Shown here one piece after another: positions 10,740 to 23,700 of a stretch of DNA of 64,000 nt. The notes beneath the pieces are model-generated. The model saw nothing but the letters and a program-made list of their open reading frames with translations. It ran no database searches and had not been told where the DNA came from. The DNA is taken from assembly GCA_032622095.1 (NCBI GenBank), contig CP136062.1, positions 10,009,710 to 10,073,709 of the forward strand, read 5' to 3'. The translations under genes were made by a program, and so were the position numbers. How positions within the stretch are numbered: the first letter of the stretch is position 1; each line of letters begins with the position of its first letter. The stretch comes from Siphonodentalium dalli (Eukaryota > Mollusca > Scaphopoda > Gadilida > Siphonodentaliidae).

Positions 10740-12792
10740 GTAAGTTCCATATCCTTGCATTCCCAAACCATCTCTGCTCTGTACCACCAAGCATGATAGA
10801 CACATGTTGTTTATAAAACAGTGCCAGATTTATAGATAACAGAACTTCTGTGGCTATAGGCAGAGTCCCCTGGGAGTGTATTCATGTCATTCATAATTTA
10901 AATGAGATTAATAGTGTTGAGCATTTGTTTTCTAAAGCTGTCAATCAAGCACCATGATTGTTTACAATACCCTGGTCATTAATATCAATTTAAATTCCTT
11001 TTCTCAAAGCTGTAATGAAGTGTGTCTGGCATTTGTAGAATGAGGTTCCCGGAGGGTGAATTTAATTATGCTACCCTGCATAGCATGCTAGCATTGCTAA
11101 ATACACCATTTGAGGGCCTCATTCTGCTTAGGCCTCATCTTCTGGGAAGTATCTAGAGTCTCAAATTAACATTTTTAGCACCTTTTTTTCCTTCTGTTGA
11201 GATTCTAAAATGCATAATTGAGGTGTGAAATGGGTGTGCATACTGTCATACGCCACCAACTTCAGCTGGAGAACTTCTGTCTGTCCCCAGGTCTCCCATA
11301 GCAGTTGATGACTAAGTAAGATTGGGTTCCCAGATGGTGAATTTGGTGATGCTAGCCCACCTTACAGAATAGCATCACTACATTCACCCTTTTGGGACCT
11401 CAAACACACTAAATTCACGCTTGGCTGTTCCAATATTATTTTCCTTGGTGGCATGTTTTGATCTGTTCCAATTGGGTCCTTTTTGGAAAATCAATTAACT
11501 TCAACTCTTAAAAGTGAATGTTTAAATTATTAGATGAATAGATATCAGAGATGGGGATTCATGTTTGTTCAAATAGGGGCAGAGGTATAAGAAAATTAGC
11601 TCTGCCCCACCCACATAACCTGTATCTATGATGTACGCTACTGGTATAATAAGATAATGTCATATTCTTGCAGGGATGTCCCCACAGTGTTGGGGGGGGG
11701 GGGGGGGGTTTACAGATTTGTTCAATGAAATGTAATTTTTAAGCTCGCCTGAGACAAAGCTATAGTCATCACTTCTCATCTGTCTCCTGTTCATCTGTCT
11801 GTCCATCCATCCATCTGTCAACAATTCTTTGAACATCTTCTCTAGATCATAAGACTGAATGGGTTCATATTTGGTGTGGATGTTCCCTTGGTGACTCACA
11901 TTCATATTTGTTCAAATGAGGTCACTCTGTCAAATGGTTGTGAAGCCAGTGCCATAACTCTTGCCCTCCATAGTAATTCTTAAAAACGACTTCTTCTCAT
12001 GTACCATCAGGTTGAATGGGTTCATATTTGGTATGAAGGGTCATTGGGTGACTGGAGTTCAGATTTGTTCAAATGGGTCACTTGTTTTAAATGGGGTTTC
12101 AAATTTATTCAGATGGGGTCACCAGATTAAATAGGGTGGGACCAGGGACATAACTGTATGTCTCTATGGTAATACTTAAAATGTCTTCTCAAGAGAGGTT
12201 GGACTATTTAGCTTACATATAGTATGGAGGATCCTTAATGACTGAGATTCAGATTTGTTAACATGATTCAAACTGTTAAGAAATTACGGGGCTATGGGGA
12301 CTTAACACTTTTGTGTCTAATAAAATCATTAAAATACAAAATGCTTTAAAACATCTACCTTGGAACTACCTGACTGATTAATCTGACATACCTATATGGT
12401 GTTTTTGGGTCCATGGATAATTGTGCTTCAAACATGTCTAAATAGTTTTATAAAAAGGTGCTTGTGAGATTGGAAATTTCCAACAATTGAGAAAGTTTGT
12501 GAGATGTCGGTTGTGAAATTCCAACCTAAGACTTGAGAGTCTGGAGCCCGGTCAGGAAGGGACATGAGCTGGAGGAGGGAGGGGGTGATCAGTAGTGTAC
12601 AGTTGGTAATTTAAAAGTAGGTATTCACCGATCTACATACATGAAGCCTCTCTATCCACATATCCTGTTTAGATCTACTTCTTTTAAGGTGATTATGAAA
12701 AGTTCTGACTGTTATGGTCTCCTGAGTCCCAGTCTTATCAGTCTTTGCAGTCTGGTGAGCGACCCCAGTCTTTGACTGTCTTGTTCATTGTT
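10740..12792 (+). repeat. Dispersed ~2-kb repeat, copy 1 (partner at 50600-52520)
   Basis: This stretch and 50600-52520 share a long series of segments in the same order and orientation: a foldback 'gaggtgaattt' hairpin, 'gcttaggcctcatcttc', 'cagagatggggattca', 'gggtgggaccagggacata', 'caagagaggttggactattt', 'gagattggaaatttcca' and 'agtctttgcagtctggtgag'. Local differences include different MITE-like hairpins and a long G run (about 11692-11708). No protein-coding capacity is evident, so it is either a degenerate transposon or a segmental duplication. Confidence 0.75.
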
Positions 12793-12845
12793 ATAACAGA
12801 TATTATTATAGGATACAGCAAATGTACTGATGTCAGAGGCCATAA
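12793..12845 (+). pseudogene. Degenerate fragment of exon 2 upstream of the real exon
   Basis: 'ttataacagatattat' followed by 'ggatacagcaaatgtactga' resembles the beginning of the 13477 exon ('ttataacagatattatgctg', 'aatacaacgaatgcagac'). It lacks a clean acceptor and has several substitutions and a small insertion, so it is a non-functional exon copy. It lies immediately outside the boundary of the dispersed 2-kb repeat. Confidence 0.6.
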
Positions 12846-12879
12846 ATACTGAGAGTTAACATTCACATTATCGTTTACA

Positions 12880-13476
12880 CTATCAGGTAATTTTATACCT
12901 ATAAAACGTTATTGTTTAAACTTACAGATAATTTTATACCCATAAAATGTTATTGTTTAAACTTACAGGTAATTTTATACCTATAGAACATTATTGATTA
13001 AACTTTAACATACAGGTAATCATATACCTATAAAACATAATGGTTTTCACTTTATACCTATAAAACATAATGGTTTACACTTTATACCTATAAAACATAA
13101 TAGTTTACACTTTATACCTATAAAACATAATAGTTTACACTTTATACCTATAAAACATAATAGTTTACACTTTATACCTATAAAACATAATGGTTTACAC
13201 ATTATACCTATAAAACATAATGGTTTTCACTTTATACCTATAAAACATTATGGTTTTCACTTTATACCTATAAAACATAATGGTTTTCACTTTATACCTA
13301 TAAAACATAATGGTTTTCACATTATACCTATAAAACATTATGGTTTACACTTTATACCTATAAAACATTATGGTTTACACTTTATACCTATAAAACATTA
13401 TAGTTGTCACTTTATACCTATAAATCTTTCTGGTTTTCACTTTATACCTATAAAACATTATGGTTTTCACTTTCAG
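12880..13476 (+). repeat. Acceptor-derived array before exon 2 (41-bp then 30-bp units)
   Basis: The upstream units (12880-13020) carry a 'cag' plus GTAATTTTATA, which is the exact start of the 13477 exon with its acceptor, followed by 'cctataaaacgttattg'. From about 13020 the array settles into a 30-bp unit, 'tttatacctataaaacataa' plus 'tggtttacac', in about 15 copies that have lost the AG. The final unit ends 'ggttttcactttcag', which is the functional acceptor. Part of this array supplies the pyrimidine tract of the real exon. Confidence 0.82.
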
Positions 13477-13644
13477 GTAATTTTATAACAGATATTATGC
13501 TGAATACAACGAATGCAGACGTCGCTCTACTCAACTCCGGGACGATGAGGTCCAACAAACAACATTCCAGGGGGAATTTCCACCTCCGCGACCTACTTAC
13601 GATTCTACCTCTAATAGATCCACTAGTAGTCATCAAAGTTAGCG
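13477..13644 (+). CDS. 5'-nucleotidase gene, exon 2 (NSG..R nucleotide-binding motif)
   Basis: The exon follows 'cactttcag' and ends at TTAGCG|GTGAGT; phase 1 at both borders. It encodes NFITDIMLNTTNADVALLNS, then GTMRSNKQHSRGNFHLRDLL, then TILPLIDPLVVIKVS. The sequence NSGTMR corresponds to the conserved N-G-G-x-R-type loop that binds the nucleotide in UshA and CD73, and the RDLLTILP segment matches the family's (Y/R)(D/E)LL..LP motif. Asn, Gly and Arg of the loop are present, which argues for an intact enzyme domain. The exon sits between an acceptor-derived array and two tandem copies of its own 3' end. Reading through the donor gives GEYHVKWGGVYHHLP and a stop at about 13689-13691. Confidence 0.9.
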
Positions 13645-13915
13645 GTGAGTATCATGTTAAATGGGGAGGGGTGTATCATCACCTTCCGTGACCTACTTAC
13701 GATACTACCTCTAATAGATCCGCTGGTGGTCATCAAAGTTAGCGGTGAGTATCATGTTAAATGGGCGGGGTGTATTGTCGCCTTAACTCCCGAACGATGA
13801 GATCCAATAAACAACATTCCAGGGGGAATTTCCACCTCCGCGACCTACTTACATCAAAGTTAGTGGTGAGTATCATGTTAAATGGGGAGGGGTGTATCGT
13901 CCAAGGCTCAAAATA
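13645..13915 (+). repeat. Two tandem copies of the exon 2 3' end with donor
   Basis: Copy one (13685-13784) repeats CGTGACCTACTTACGATACT to GTTAGCG|GTGAGTATCATG, with donor GT at 13745. Copy two (13785-13915) begins further inside the exon (AACTCCCGAACGATGAG), has lost about 31 bp in the middle, and ends GTTAGTG|GTGAG with donor GT at 13866. Both keep intact donors but have no acceptor of their own. Confidence 0.88.
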
Positions 13916-14143
13916 ATTATTTTTTAACTGACTGTCAAAATGACAGCCACCAAATGGATTGTGTTGGTCAATTAATAATGGTGCCTGTCAAATTTTCAGA
14001 TGTACTGTATGAGACAGTATTTAAATTTCCAATCGACTTATTATTCGTCAATGATGCGCACATTTTAGTGAGCGTCCAATTGCCACCTAGGAAAAAGCCA
14101 TGTTATTTTTGTTTTCAAAAGTTCAAAAACTTTACAGTTCATA
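13916..14143. other. Unique intronic sequence
   Basis: AT-rich intron without recognised repeats or exon-like segments. Confidence 0.5.
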
Positions 14144-14458
14144 AATGCACATGTGTGTATTATAATTACTATGTTGTTTGGATCGTTATAGAGCACATGT
14201 GTGTATTATAATTACTATATTGTATGTATCGTTCATAGAGCACATGTGTGTATTATAATTACTATGTTGTTTGGATCGTTCATAGAGCACATGAGTGTAT
14301 TATAATTACTATGTTGTATGTATTGTTCATAGAGCACATGTGTGTATTTTGCACTAATCCATGGCTCAATTTCATTTATTTGTTGCATGTATTCTGTTGA
14401 GTATAAAAGGAAATGGTCCCATAAATTGCCGGATTTAATGTACAGTATCCCTTTAACT
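14144..14458. mobile_element. TTAA-type MITE arm with internally amplified 47-bp repeat
   Basis: Read on the minus strand from 14455, 'ttaaagggatactgtacat' leads into a body homologous to 62076-62200 ('caacagaatatatgcaacaa', 'gctctatgaatgatgcaaac'). Its inner portion, a 47-bp unit 'gagcacatgtgtgtattata' plus 'attactatgttgtttggatc', is tandemly repeated about four times at 14144-14345. The element ends only about 20 bp before the acceptor of exon 3. Confidence 0.7.
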
Positions 14459-14478
14459 AAGCCTAATTCTCTTTTAAG

Positions 14479-14651
14479 GTCGCCAGCTTATGGAAGCACT
14501 GGAGAATGGTGTGTCTCAGTATCCAAAACTGGAGGGCCGATTTCCACAGATATCAGGAATCACCTTTGGTTTTAATCCTGATAAGCCGGCAAATGAACGA
14601 ATAGATACTAGTCATGTTTCAGTACAAGGAAAACAAGTCGATCTGGATAAT
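14479..14651 (+). CDS. 5'-nucleotidase gene, exon 3 (GRFPQISG base-stacking segment)
   Basis: The exon follows 'ctcttttaag', starts with two bases completing Gly, and ends at GATAAT|GTGAGT in phase 0. It encodes RQLMEALENGVSQYPKLEG, RFPQISGITFGFNPDKPAN and ERIDTSHVSVQGKQVDLDN. The (A)LE.GVS....GRFPQ(V/I)SG block is a signature of the C-terminal domain; its Phe is the position that stacks on the nucleobase in characterised relatives. DLDN joins directly to HYRLCTKEY of the next exon, giving the family's 'd..Y.v.t..y' pattern. The last 93 bp of the exon with its donor are duplicated immediately downstream, offering a second in-frame donor at 14745. A third strong donor-like site (ATAG|GTAAGT) lies at 14785 but is out of phase. 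Confidence 0.9.
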
Positions 14652-14744
14652 GTGAGTTTTGGTTTTAATCCGAATAAGTCGGCAAATGAACGAATAGATA
14701 CTAGTCATGTTTCAGTACAAGGAAAACAAGTCGATCTGGATAAT
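14652..14744 (+). repeat. In-frame 93-bp duplication of the exon 3 end and donor
   Basis: Starting in the GTGAG of the first donor, the sequence repeats GGTTTTAATCCGAATAAGTC through GATCTGGATAAT and a second GTGAGT. Only two coding changes separate the copies (DKP versus NKS). 93 bp is 31 codons with no stop, so use of the second donor would insert 31 residues, VSFGFNPNKSANERIDTSH and the rest, without shifting frame. Which donor is used cannot be told from sequence. Confidence 0.85.
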
Positions 14745-17370
14745 GTGAGTTTTCCTTTTGAAATGACATGGAATTCACCCATAGGTAAGTAATAGTTGAA
14801 ACGTAACATGACACGAGCTTAGTGTAGCACATAGTCAGCAATCTGTAACGAGCCGAAACGTGATGAGACATACGCATAGTATGACACAGAGTCAGCAATC
14901 TGTAACGAGCCGAAACGTGATGAGACATAAGCATAGTATGACACAGAGTCAGCAATCTGTAACGAGCCGAAACGTGATGAGACATACGCATAGTATGACA
15001 CAGAGTCAGCAATCTGTAACGAGCCGAAACGTGATAAGACATACGCATAGTATGACACAGAGTCGGCAATCTGTAACGAGCCGAAACGTGATGAGACATA
15101 CGCATAGTATGACACAGAGTCAGCAATCTGTAACGAGCCGAAACGTGATGAGACATAAGCATAGTATGACACAGAGTCAGCAATCTGTAACGAGACGAAA
15201 CGTGATGAGACATAAGCATAGTATGACACAGAGTCAGCAATCTGTAACGAGCCGAAACGTGATAAGACATACGCATAGTGTGACACAGAGTCAGCAATCT
15301 GTAACGAGCCGAAACGTGATAAGACATACGCATAGTGTGACACAGAGTCAGCAATCTGTAACGAGCCGAAACGTGATAAGACATACGCATAGTATGACAC
15401 AGAGTCAGCAATCTGTAACGAGCCGAAACGTGATGAGACATACGCATAGTATGACACAGAGTCGGCAATCTGTAACGACCCGAAACGTGATGAGACATAC
15501 GCATAGTGTGACACAGAGTCAGCAATCTGTAATGAGCCGAAACGTGATAAGACATATGCATAGTGTGACACAGAGTCGGCAATCTGTAACGAGCCGAAAC
15601 GTGATGAGACATACGCATAGTATGACACAGAGTCGGCAATCTGTAACGAGCCGAAACGTGATGAGACATACGCATAGTATGACACAGAGTCAGCAATCTG
15701 TAATGAGCCGAAACGTGATAAGACATACGCATAGTGTGACACAGAGTCAGCAATCTGTAACGAGCCGAAACGTGATAAGACATACGCATAGTATGACACA
15801 GAGTCAGCAATCTGTAACGAGCCGAAACGTGATAAGACATACGCATAGTATGACACAGAGTCAGCAATCTGTAACGAGCCGAAACGTGATGAGACATACG
15901 CATAGTGTGACACAGAGTCAGCAATCTGTAACGAGCCGAAACGTGATGAGACATACGCATAGTATGACACAGAGTCAGCAATCTGTAACGAGCCGAAACG
16001 TGATGAGACATACGCATAGTGTGACACAGAGTCAGCAATCTGTAACGAGCCGAAACGTGATGAGACATACACATAGTATGACACAGAGTCGGCAATCTGT
16101 AACGAGCCGAAACGTGATGAGACATACGCATAGTATGACACAGTGTCAGCAATCTGTAACGAGCCGAAACGTGATGAGACATACGCATAGTATGACACAG
16201 AGTCAGCAATCTGTAACGAGCCGAAACGTGATAAGACATACGCATAGTGTGACACAGAGTCAGCAATCTGTAACGAGCCGAAACGTGATGAGACATACGC
16301 ATAGTGTGACACAGAGTCAGCAATCTGTAACGAGCCGAAACGTGATGAGACATACGCATAGTATGACACAGAGTCAGCAATCTGTAACGAGCCGAAACGT
16401 GATGAGACATACACATATTGTGACACAGAGTCAGCAATCTGTAACGAGCCGAAACGTGATGAGACATACGCATAGTATGACACAGAGTCAGCAATCTGTA
16501 ACGAGCCGAAACGTGATAAGACATACACATAGTATGACACAGAGTCAGCAATCTGTAACGACCCGAAACGTGATAAGACATACGCATAGTATGACACAGA
16601 GTCGGCAATCTGTAACGAGCCGAAACGTGATGAGACATACGCATAGTGTGACACAGAGTCAGCAATCTGTAACGAGCCGAAACGTGATGAGACATACACA
16701 TAGTGTGACACAGAGTCAGCAATCTGTAACGACCCGAAACGTGATAAGACATACGCATAGTGTGACACAGAGTCAGCAATCTGTAACGAGCCGAAACGTG
16801 ATAAGACATACGCATAGTATGACACAGAGTCAGCAATCTGTAACGAGCCGAAACGTGATAAGACATACGCATAGTATGACACAGAGTCAGCAATCTGTAA
16901 CGAGCCGAAACGTGATGAGACATACACATAGTGTGACACAGAGTCGGCAATCTGTAACGAGCCGAAACGTGATGAGACATACGCATAGTATGACACAGAG
17001 TCAGCAATCTGTAACGAGCCGAAACGTGATAAGACATACGCATAGTGTGACACAGAGTCAGCAATCTGTAACGAGCCGAAACGTGATGAGACATACGCAT
17101 AGTATGACACAGAGTCGGCAATCTGTAACGAGCCGAAACGTGATAAGACATACGCATAGTATGACACAGAGTCAGCAATCTGTAACGAGCCGAAACGTGA
17201 TAAGACATACGCATAGTGTGACACAGAGTCAGCAATCTGTAACGAGCCGAAACGTGATGAGACATACACATAGTATGACACAGAGTCGGCAATCTGTAAC
17301 GACCCGAAACGTGATAAGACATACGCATAGTATGACACAGAGTCAGCAATCTCTAACGAGCCGAAACGTG

Positions 17371-18907
17371 ATGAGACATACACATAGTGTGACACAGAGT
17401 CAGCAATCTGTAACGACCCGAAACGTGATAAGACATACGCATAGTATGACACAGAGTCAGCAATCTGTAACGAGCCGAAACGTGATGAGACATACACATA
17501 GTATGACACAGAGTCAGCAATCTGTAACGAGCCGAAACGTGATGAGACATACGCATAGTATGACACAGAGTCAGCAATCTGTAACGAGCCGAAACGTGAT
17601 GAGACATACGCATAGTATGACACAGAGTCAGCAATCTGTAACGAGCCGAAACGTGATGAGACATACGCATAGTATGACACAGAGTCAGCAATCTGTAACG
17701 AGCCGAAACGTGATAAGACATACGCATAGTATGACACAGAGTCAGCAATCTGTAACGAGCCGAAACGTGATGAGACATACGCATAGTATGACACAGAGTC
17801 AGCAATCTGTAACGACCCGAAACGTGATGAGACATACGCATAGTGTGACACAGAGTCAGCAATCTGTAACGAGCCGAAACGTGATAAGACATACGCATAG
17901 TATGACACAGAGTCAGCAATCTGTAACGAGCCGAAACGTGATAAGACATACGCATAGTATGACACAGAGTCAGCAATCTGTAACGAGCCGAAACGTGATG
18001 AGACATACACATAGTATGACACAGAGTCAGCAATCTGTAACGAGCCGAAACGTGATAAGACATACGCATAGTATGACACAGAGTCAGCAATCTGTAACGA
18101 GCCGAAACGTGATAAGACATACGCATAGTGTGACACAGAGTCAGCAATCTGTAACGAGCCGAAACGTGATAAGACATACGCATAGTATGACACAGAGTCA
18201 GCAATCTGTAACGAGCCGAAACGTGATGAGACATACGCATAGTATGACACAGAGTCAGCAATCTGTAACGAGTCGAAACGTGATAAGACATACGCATAGT
18301 ATGACACAGAGTCAGCAATCTGTAACGAGCCGAAACGTGATAAGACATACGCATAGTGTGACACAGAGTCAGCAATCTGTAACGAGCCGAAACGTGATGA
18401 GACATACGCATAGTGTGACACAGAGTCAGCAATCTGTAACGAGCCGAAACGTGATGAGACATACGCATAGTGTGACACAGAGTCAGCAATCTGTAACGAG
18501 CCGAAACGTGATAAGACATACGCATAGTATGACACAGAGTCAGCAATCTGTAACGAGCCGAAACGTGATGAGACATACGCATAGTATGACACAGAGTCAG
18601 CAATCTGTAACGAGCTGAAACGTGATGAGACATACGCATAGTATGACACAGAGTCAGCAATCTGTAACGAGCCGAAACGTGATAAGACATACGCATAGTG
18701 TGACACAGAGTCAGCAATCTGTAACGAGCCGAAACGTGATGAGACATAAGCATAGTATGACACAGAGTCAGCAATCTGTAACGAGCCGAAACGTGATGAG
18801 ACATAAGCATAGTATGACACAGAGTCAGCAATCTGTAACGAGCCGAAACGTGATGAGACATACGCATAGTATGACACAGAGTCAGCAATCTGTAACGAGC
18901 CGAAACG
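17371..18907 (+). repeat. Higher-order repeat inside the 57-bp array, copy 1
   Basis: The order of variant units here recurs 1824 bp (32 units) downstream at 19195-20731. Shared markers include a gacccg unit following an acacat/agtgtg unit at the start, a gagtcg unit at about 18270 and 20094, and a gagctg unit at 18614 and 20438. The block was therefore copied as a whole. Confidence 0.8.
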
Positions 18908-19194
18908 TGATGAGACATACGCATAGTATGACACAGAGTCAGCAATCTGTAACGAGCCGAAACGTGATGAGACATACGCATAGTATGACACAGAGTCAGC
19001 AATCTGTAACGAGCTGAAACGTGATGAGACATACGCATAGTATGACACAGAGTCAGCAATCTGTAACGAGCCGAAACGTGATAAGACATACGCATAGTGT
19101 GACACAGAGTCAGCAATCTGTAACGAGCCGAAACGTGATGAGACATAAGCATAGTATGACACAGAGTCAGCAATCTGTAACGAGCCGAAACGTG

Positions 19195-20731
19195 ATGAGA
19201 CATACACATAGTGTGACACAGAGTCAGCAATCTGTAACGACCCGAAACGTGATAAGACATACGCATAGTATGACACAGAGTCAGCAATCTGTAACGAGCC
19301 GAAACGTGATGAGACATACACATAGTATGACACAGAGTCAGCAATCTGTAACGAGCCGAAACGTGATGAGACATACGCATAGTATGACACAGAGTCAGCA
19401 ATCTGTAACGAGCCGAAACGTGATGAGACATACGCATAGTATGACACAGAGTCAGCAATCTGTAACGAGCCGAAACGTGATGAGACATACGCATAGTATG
19501 ACACAGAGTCAGCAATCTGTAACGAGCCGAAACGTGATAAGACATACGCATAGTATGACACAGAGTCAGCAATCTGTAACGAGCCGAAACGTGATGAGAC
19601 ATACGCATAGTATGACACAGAGTCAGCAATCTGTAACGACCCGAAACGTGATGAGACATACGCATAGTGTGACACAGAGTCAGCAATCTGTAACGAGCCG
19701 AAACGTGATAAGACATACGCATAGTATGACACAGAGTCAGCAATCTGTAACGAGCCGAAACGTGATAAGACATACGCATAGTATGACACAGAGTCAGCAA
19801 TCTGTAACGAGCCGAAACGTGATGAGACATACACATAGTATGACACAGAGTCAGCAATCTGTAACGAGCCGAAACGTGATAAGACATACGCATAGTATGA
19901 CACAGAGTCAGCAATCTGTAACGAGCCGAAACGTGATAAGACATACGCATAGTGTGACACAGAGTCAGCAATCTGTAACGAGCCGAAACGTGATAAGACA
20001 TACGCATAGTATGACACAGAGTCAGCAATCTGTAACGAGCCGAAACGTGATGAGACATACGCATAGTATGACACAGAGTCAGCAATCTGTAACGAGTCGA
20101 AACGTGATAAGACATACGCATAGTATGACACAGAGTCAGCAATCTGTAACGAGCCGAAACGTGATAAGACATACGCATAGTGTGACACAGAGTCAGCAAT
20201 CTGTAACGAGCCGAAACGTGATGAGACATACGCATAGTGTGACACAGAGTCAGCAATCTGTAACGAGCCGAAACGTGATGAGACATACGCATAGTGTGAC
20301 ACAGAGTCAGCAATCTGTAACGAGCCGAAACGTGATAAGACATACGCATAGTATGACACAGAGTCAGCAATCTGTAACGAGCCGAAACGTGATGAGACAT
20401 ACGCATAGTATGACACAGAGTCAGCAATCTGTAACGAGCTGAAACGTGATGAGACATACGCATAGTATGACACAGAGTCAGCAATCTGTAACGAGCCGAA
20501 ACGTGATAAGACATACGCATAGTGTGACACAGAGTCAGCAATCTGTAACGAGCCGAAACGTGATGAGACATAAGCATAGTATGACACAGAGTCAGCAATC
20601 TGTAACGAGCCGAAACGTGATGAGACATAAGCATAGTATGACACAGAGTCAGCAATCTGTAACGAGCCGAAACGTGATGAGACATACGCATAGTATGACA
20701 CAGAGTCAGCAATCTGTAACGAGCCGAAACG
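19195..20731 (+). repeat. Higher-order repeat inside the 57-bp array, copy 2
   Basis: Second copy of the 17371-18907 block at an offset of 1824 bp. The three units at 19021-19194 also repeat those at 18622-18795 (offset 399 bp, seven units), marking the junction of the duplication. Confidence 0.8.
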
Positions 20732-23700
20732 TGATGAGACATACGCATAGTGTGACACAGAGTCGGCAATCTATAACGAGCCGAAACGTGATGAGACATA
20801 CGCATAGTGTGACACAGAGTCAGCAATCTGTAACGAGCCGAAACGTGATGAGACATACGCATAGTGTGACACAGAGTCGGCAATCTGTAACGAGCCGAAA
20901 CGTGATAAGACATACACATAGTATGACACAGAGTCAGCAATCTGTAACGAGCCGAAACGTGATAAGACATACGCATAGTGTGACACAGAGTCAGCAATCT
21001 GTAACGAGCCGAAACGTGATAAGACATACGCATAGTATGACACAGAGTCGGCAATCTGTAACGAGCCGAAACGTGATAAGACATACGCATAGTATGACAC
21101 AGAGTCCGCAATCTGTAACGAGCTGAAACGTGATGAGACATAAGCATAGTATGACACAGAGTCCGCAATCTGTAACGAGCTGAAACGTGATGAGACATAC
21201 GCATAGTATGACACAGAGTCCGCAATCTGTAACGAGCCGAAACGTGATGAGACATACACATAGTATGACACAGAGTCAGCAATCTGTAACGAGCTGAAAC
21301 GTGATGAGACATACGCATAGTATGACACAGAGTCAGCAATCTGTAACGAGCCGAAACGTGATGAGACATACACATAGTATGACACAGAGTCAGCAATCTG
21401 TAACGAGCCGAAACGTGATGAGACATAAGCATAGTATGACACAGAGTCAGCAATCTGTAACGAGCCGAAACGTGATGAGACATAAGCATAGTATGACACA
21501 GAGTCAGCAATCTGTAACGAGCCGAAACGTGATGAGACATACGCATAGTATGACACAGAGTCAGCAATCTGTAACGAGCCGAAACGTGATAAGACATACG
21601 CATAGTGTGACACAGAGTCAGCAATCTGTAACGAGCCTAAACGTGATAAGACATACGCATAGTATGACACAGAGTCGGCAATCTGTAACGAGCCGAAACG
21701 TGATGAGACATACGCATAGTATGACACAGAGTCAGCAATCTGTAACGAGCCGAAACGTGATGAGACATTCGCATAGTGTGACACAGAGTCAGCAATCTGT
21801 AATGAGCCGAAACGTGATGAGACATACGCATAGTATGACACAGAGTCGGCAATCTGTAACGAGCCGAAACGTGATAAGACATACGCATAGTGTGACACAG
21901 AGTCAGCAATCTGTAACGACCCGAAACGTGATAAGACATACGCATAGTGTGACACAGAGTCAGCAATCTGTAACGACCCGAAACGTGATAAGACATACGC
22001 ATAGTATGACACAGAATCGGCAATCTGTAACGAGCCGAAACGTGATAAGACATACGCATAGTATGACACAGAGTCAGCAATCTGTAACGAGCCGAAACGT
22101 GATAAGACATACGCATAGTATGACACAGAGTCAGCAATCTGTAACGAGCCGAAACGTGATAAGACATACGCATAGTATGACACAGAGTCAGCAATCTGTA
22201 ACGAGCCGAAACGTGATGAGACATACGCATAGTATGACACAGAGTCAGCAATCTGTAACGAGCCGAAACGTGATGAGACATACGCATAGTGTGACACAGA
22301 GTCAGCAATCTGTAACGACCCGAAACGTGATGAGACATACGCATAGTATGACACAGAGTCAGCAATCTGTAACGAGCCGAAACGTGATGAGACATACGCA
22401 TAGTATGACACAGAGTCAGCAATCTGTAACGAGCCGAAACGTGATAAGATATACGCATAGTGTGACACAGAGTCAGCAATCTGTAACGACCCGAAACGTG
22501 ATGAGACATACGCATAGTGTGACACAGAGTCAGCAATCTGTAACGAGCCGAAACGTGATGAGACATACGCATAGTGTGACACAGAGTCGGCAATCTGTAA
22601 CGAGCCGAAACGTTATAAGACATACGCATAGTATGACACAGAGTCAGCAATCTGTAACGAGCCGAAACGTGATGAGACATACGCATAGTATGACACAGAG
22701 TCAGCAATCTGTAACGAGCCGAAACGTGATGAGACATACGCATAGTGTGACACAGAGTCGGCAATCTGTAACGAGCCGAAACGTGATAAGACATACGCAT
22801 AGTATGACACAGAGTCAGCAATCTGTAACGAGCCGAAACTTGATAAGACATACGCATAGTGTGACACAGAGTCAGCAATCTGTAACGAGCCGAAACGTGA
22901 TAAGACATACGCATAGTATGACACCGAGTCAGCAATCTGTAACGAGCCGAAACGTGATGAGACATACGCATAGTGTGACACAGAGTCAGCAATCTGTAAC
23001 GACCCGAAACGTGATGAGACATACGCATAGTGTGACACAGAGTCAGCAATCTGTAACGAGCCGAAACGTGATGAGACATACGCATAGTATGACACAGTGT
23101 CAGCAATCTGTAACGAGTCGAAACGTGATAAGACATACGCATAGTGTGACACAGAGTCAGCAATCTGTAACGAGCCGAAACGTGATGAGACATACGCATA
23201 GTATGACACAGAGTCGGCAATCTGTAACGAGCCGAAACGTGATGAGACATACGCATAGTGTGACACAGAGTCAGCAATCTGTAACGAGCCGAAACGTGAT
23301 GAGACATACGCATAGTGTGACACAGAGTCAGCAATCTGTAACGAGCCGAAACGTGATGAGACATACGCATAGTATGACACAGAGTCAGCAATCTGTAACG
23401 AGCCGAAACGTGATGAGACATACGCATAGTATGACACAGAGTCAGCAATCTGTAACGAGCCGAAACGTGATAAGACATACGCATAGTATGACACAGAGTC
23501 AGCAATCTGTAACGAGCCGAAACGTGATGAGACATACGCATAGTGTGACACAGAGTCAGCAATCTGTAACGAGCCGAAACGTGATGAGACATACACATAG
23601 TATGACACAGAGTCAGCAATCTGTAACGAGCCGAAACGTGATAAGACATACGCATAGTATGACACAGAGTCAACAATCTGTAACGAGCCGAAACGTGATA

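Noticed and set aside
14781-14790. ATAG|GTAAGT as the true donor of exon 3
   Set aside because: It is the best donor consensus nearby, but it ends in phase 1, while exon 4 must be entered in phase 0 to give HYRLCTKEYIAQGKDGY. It remains a possible source of aberrant transcripts.
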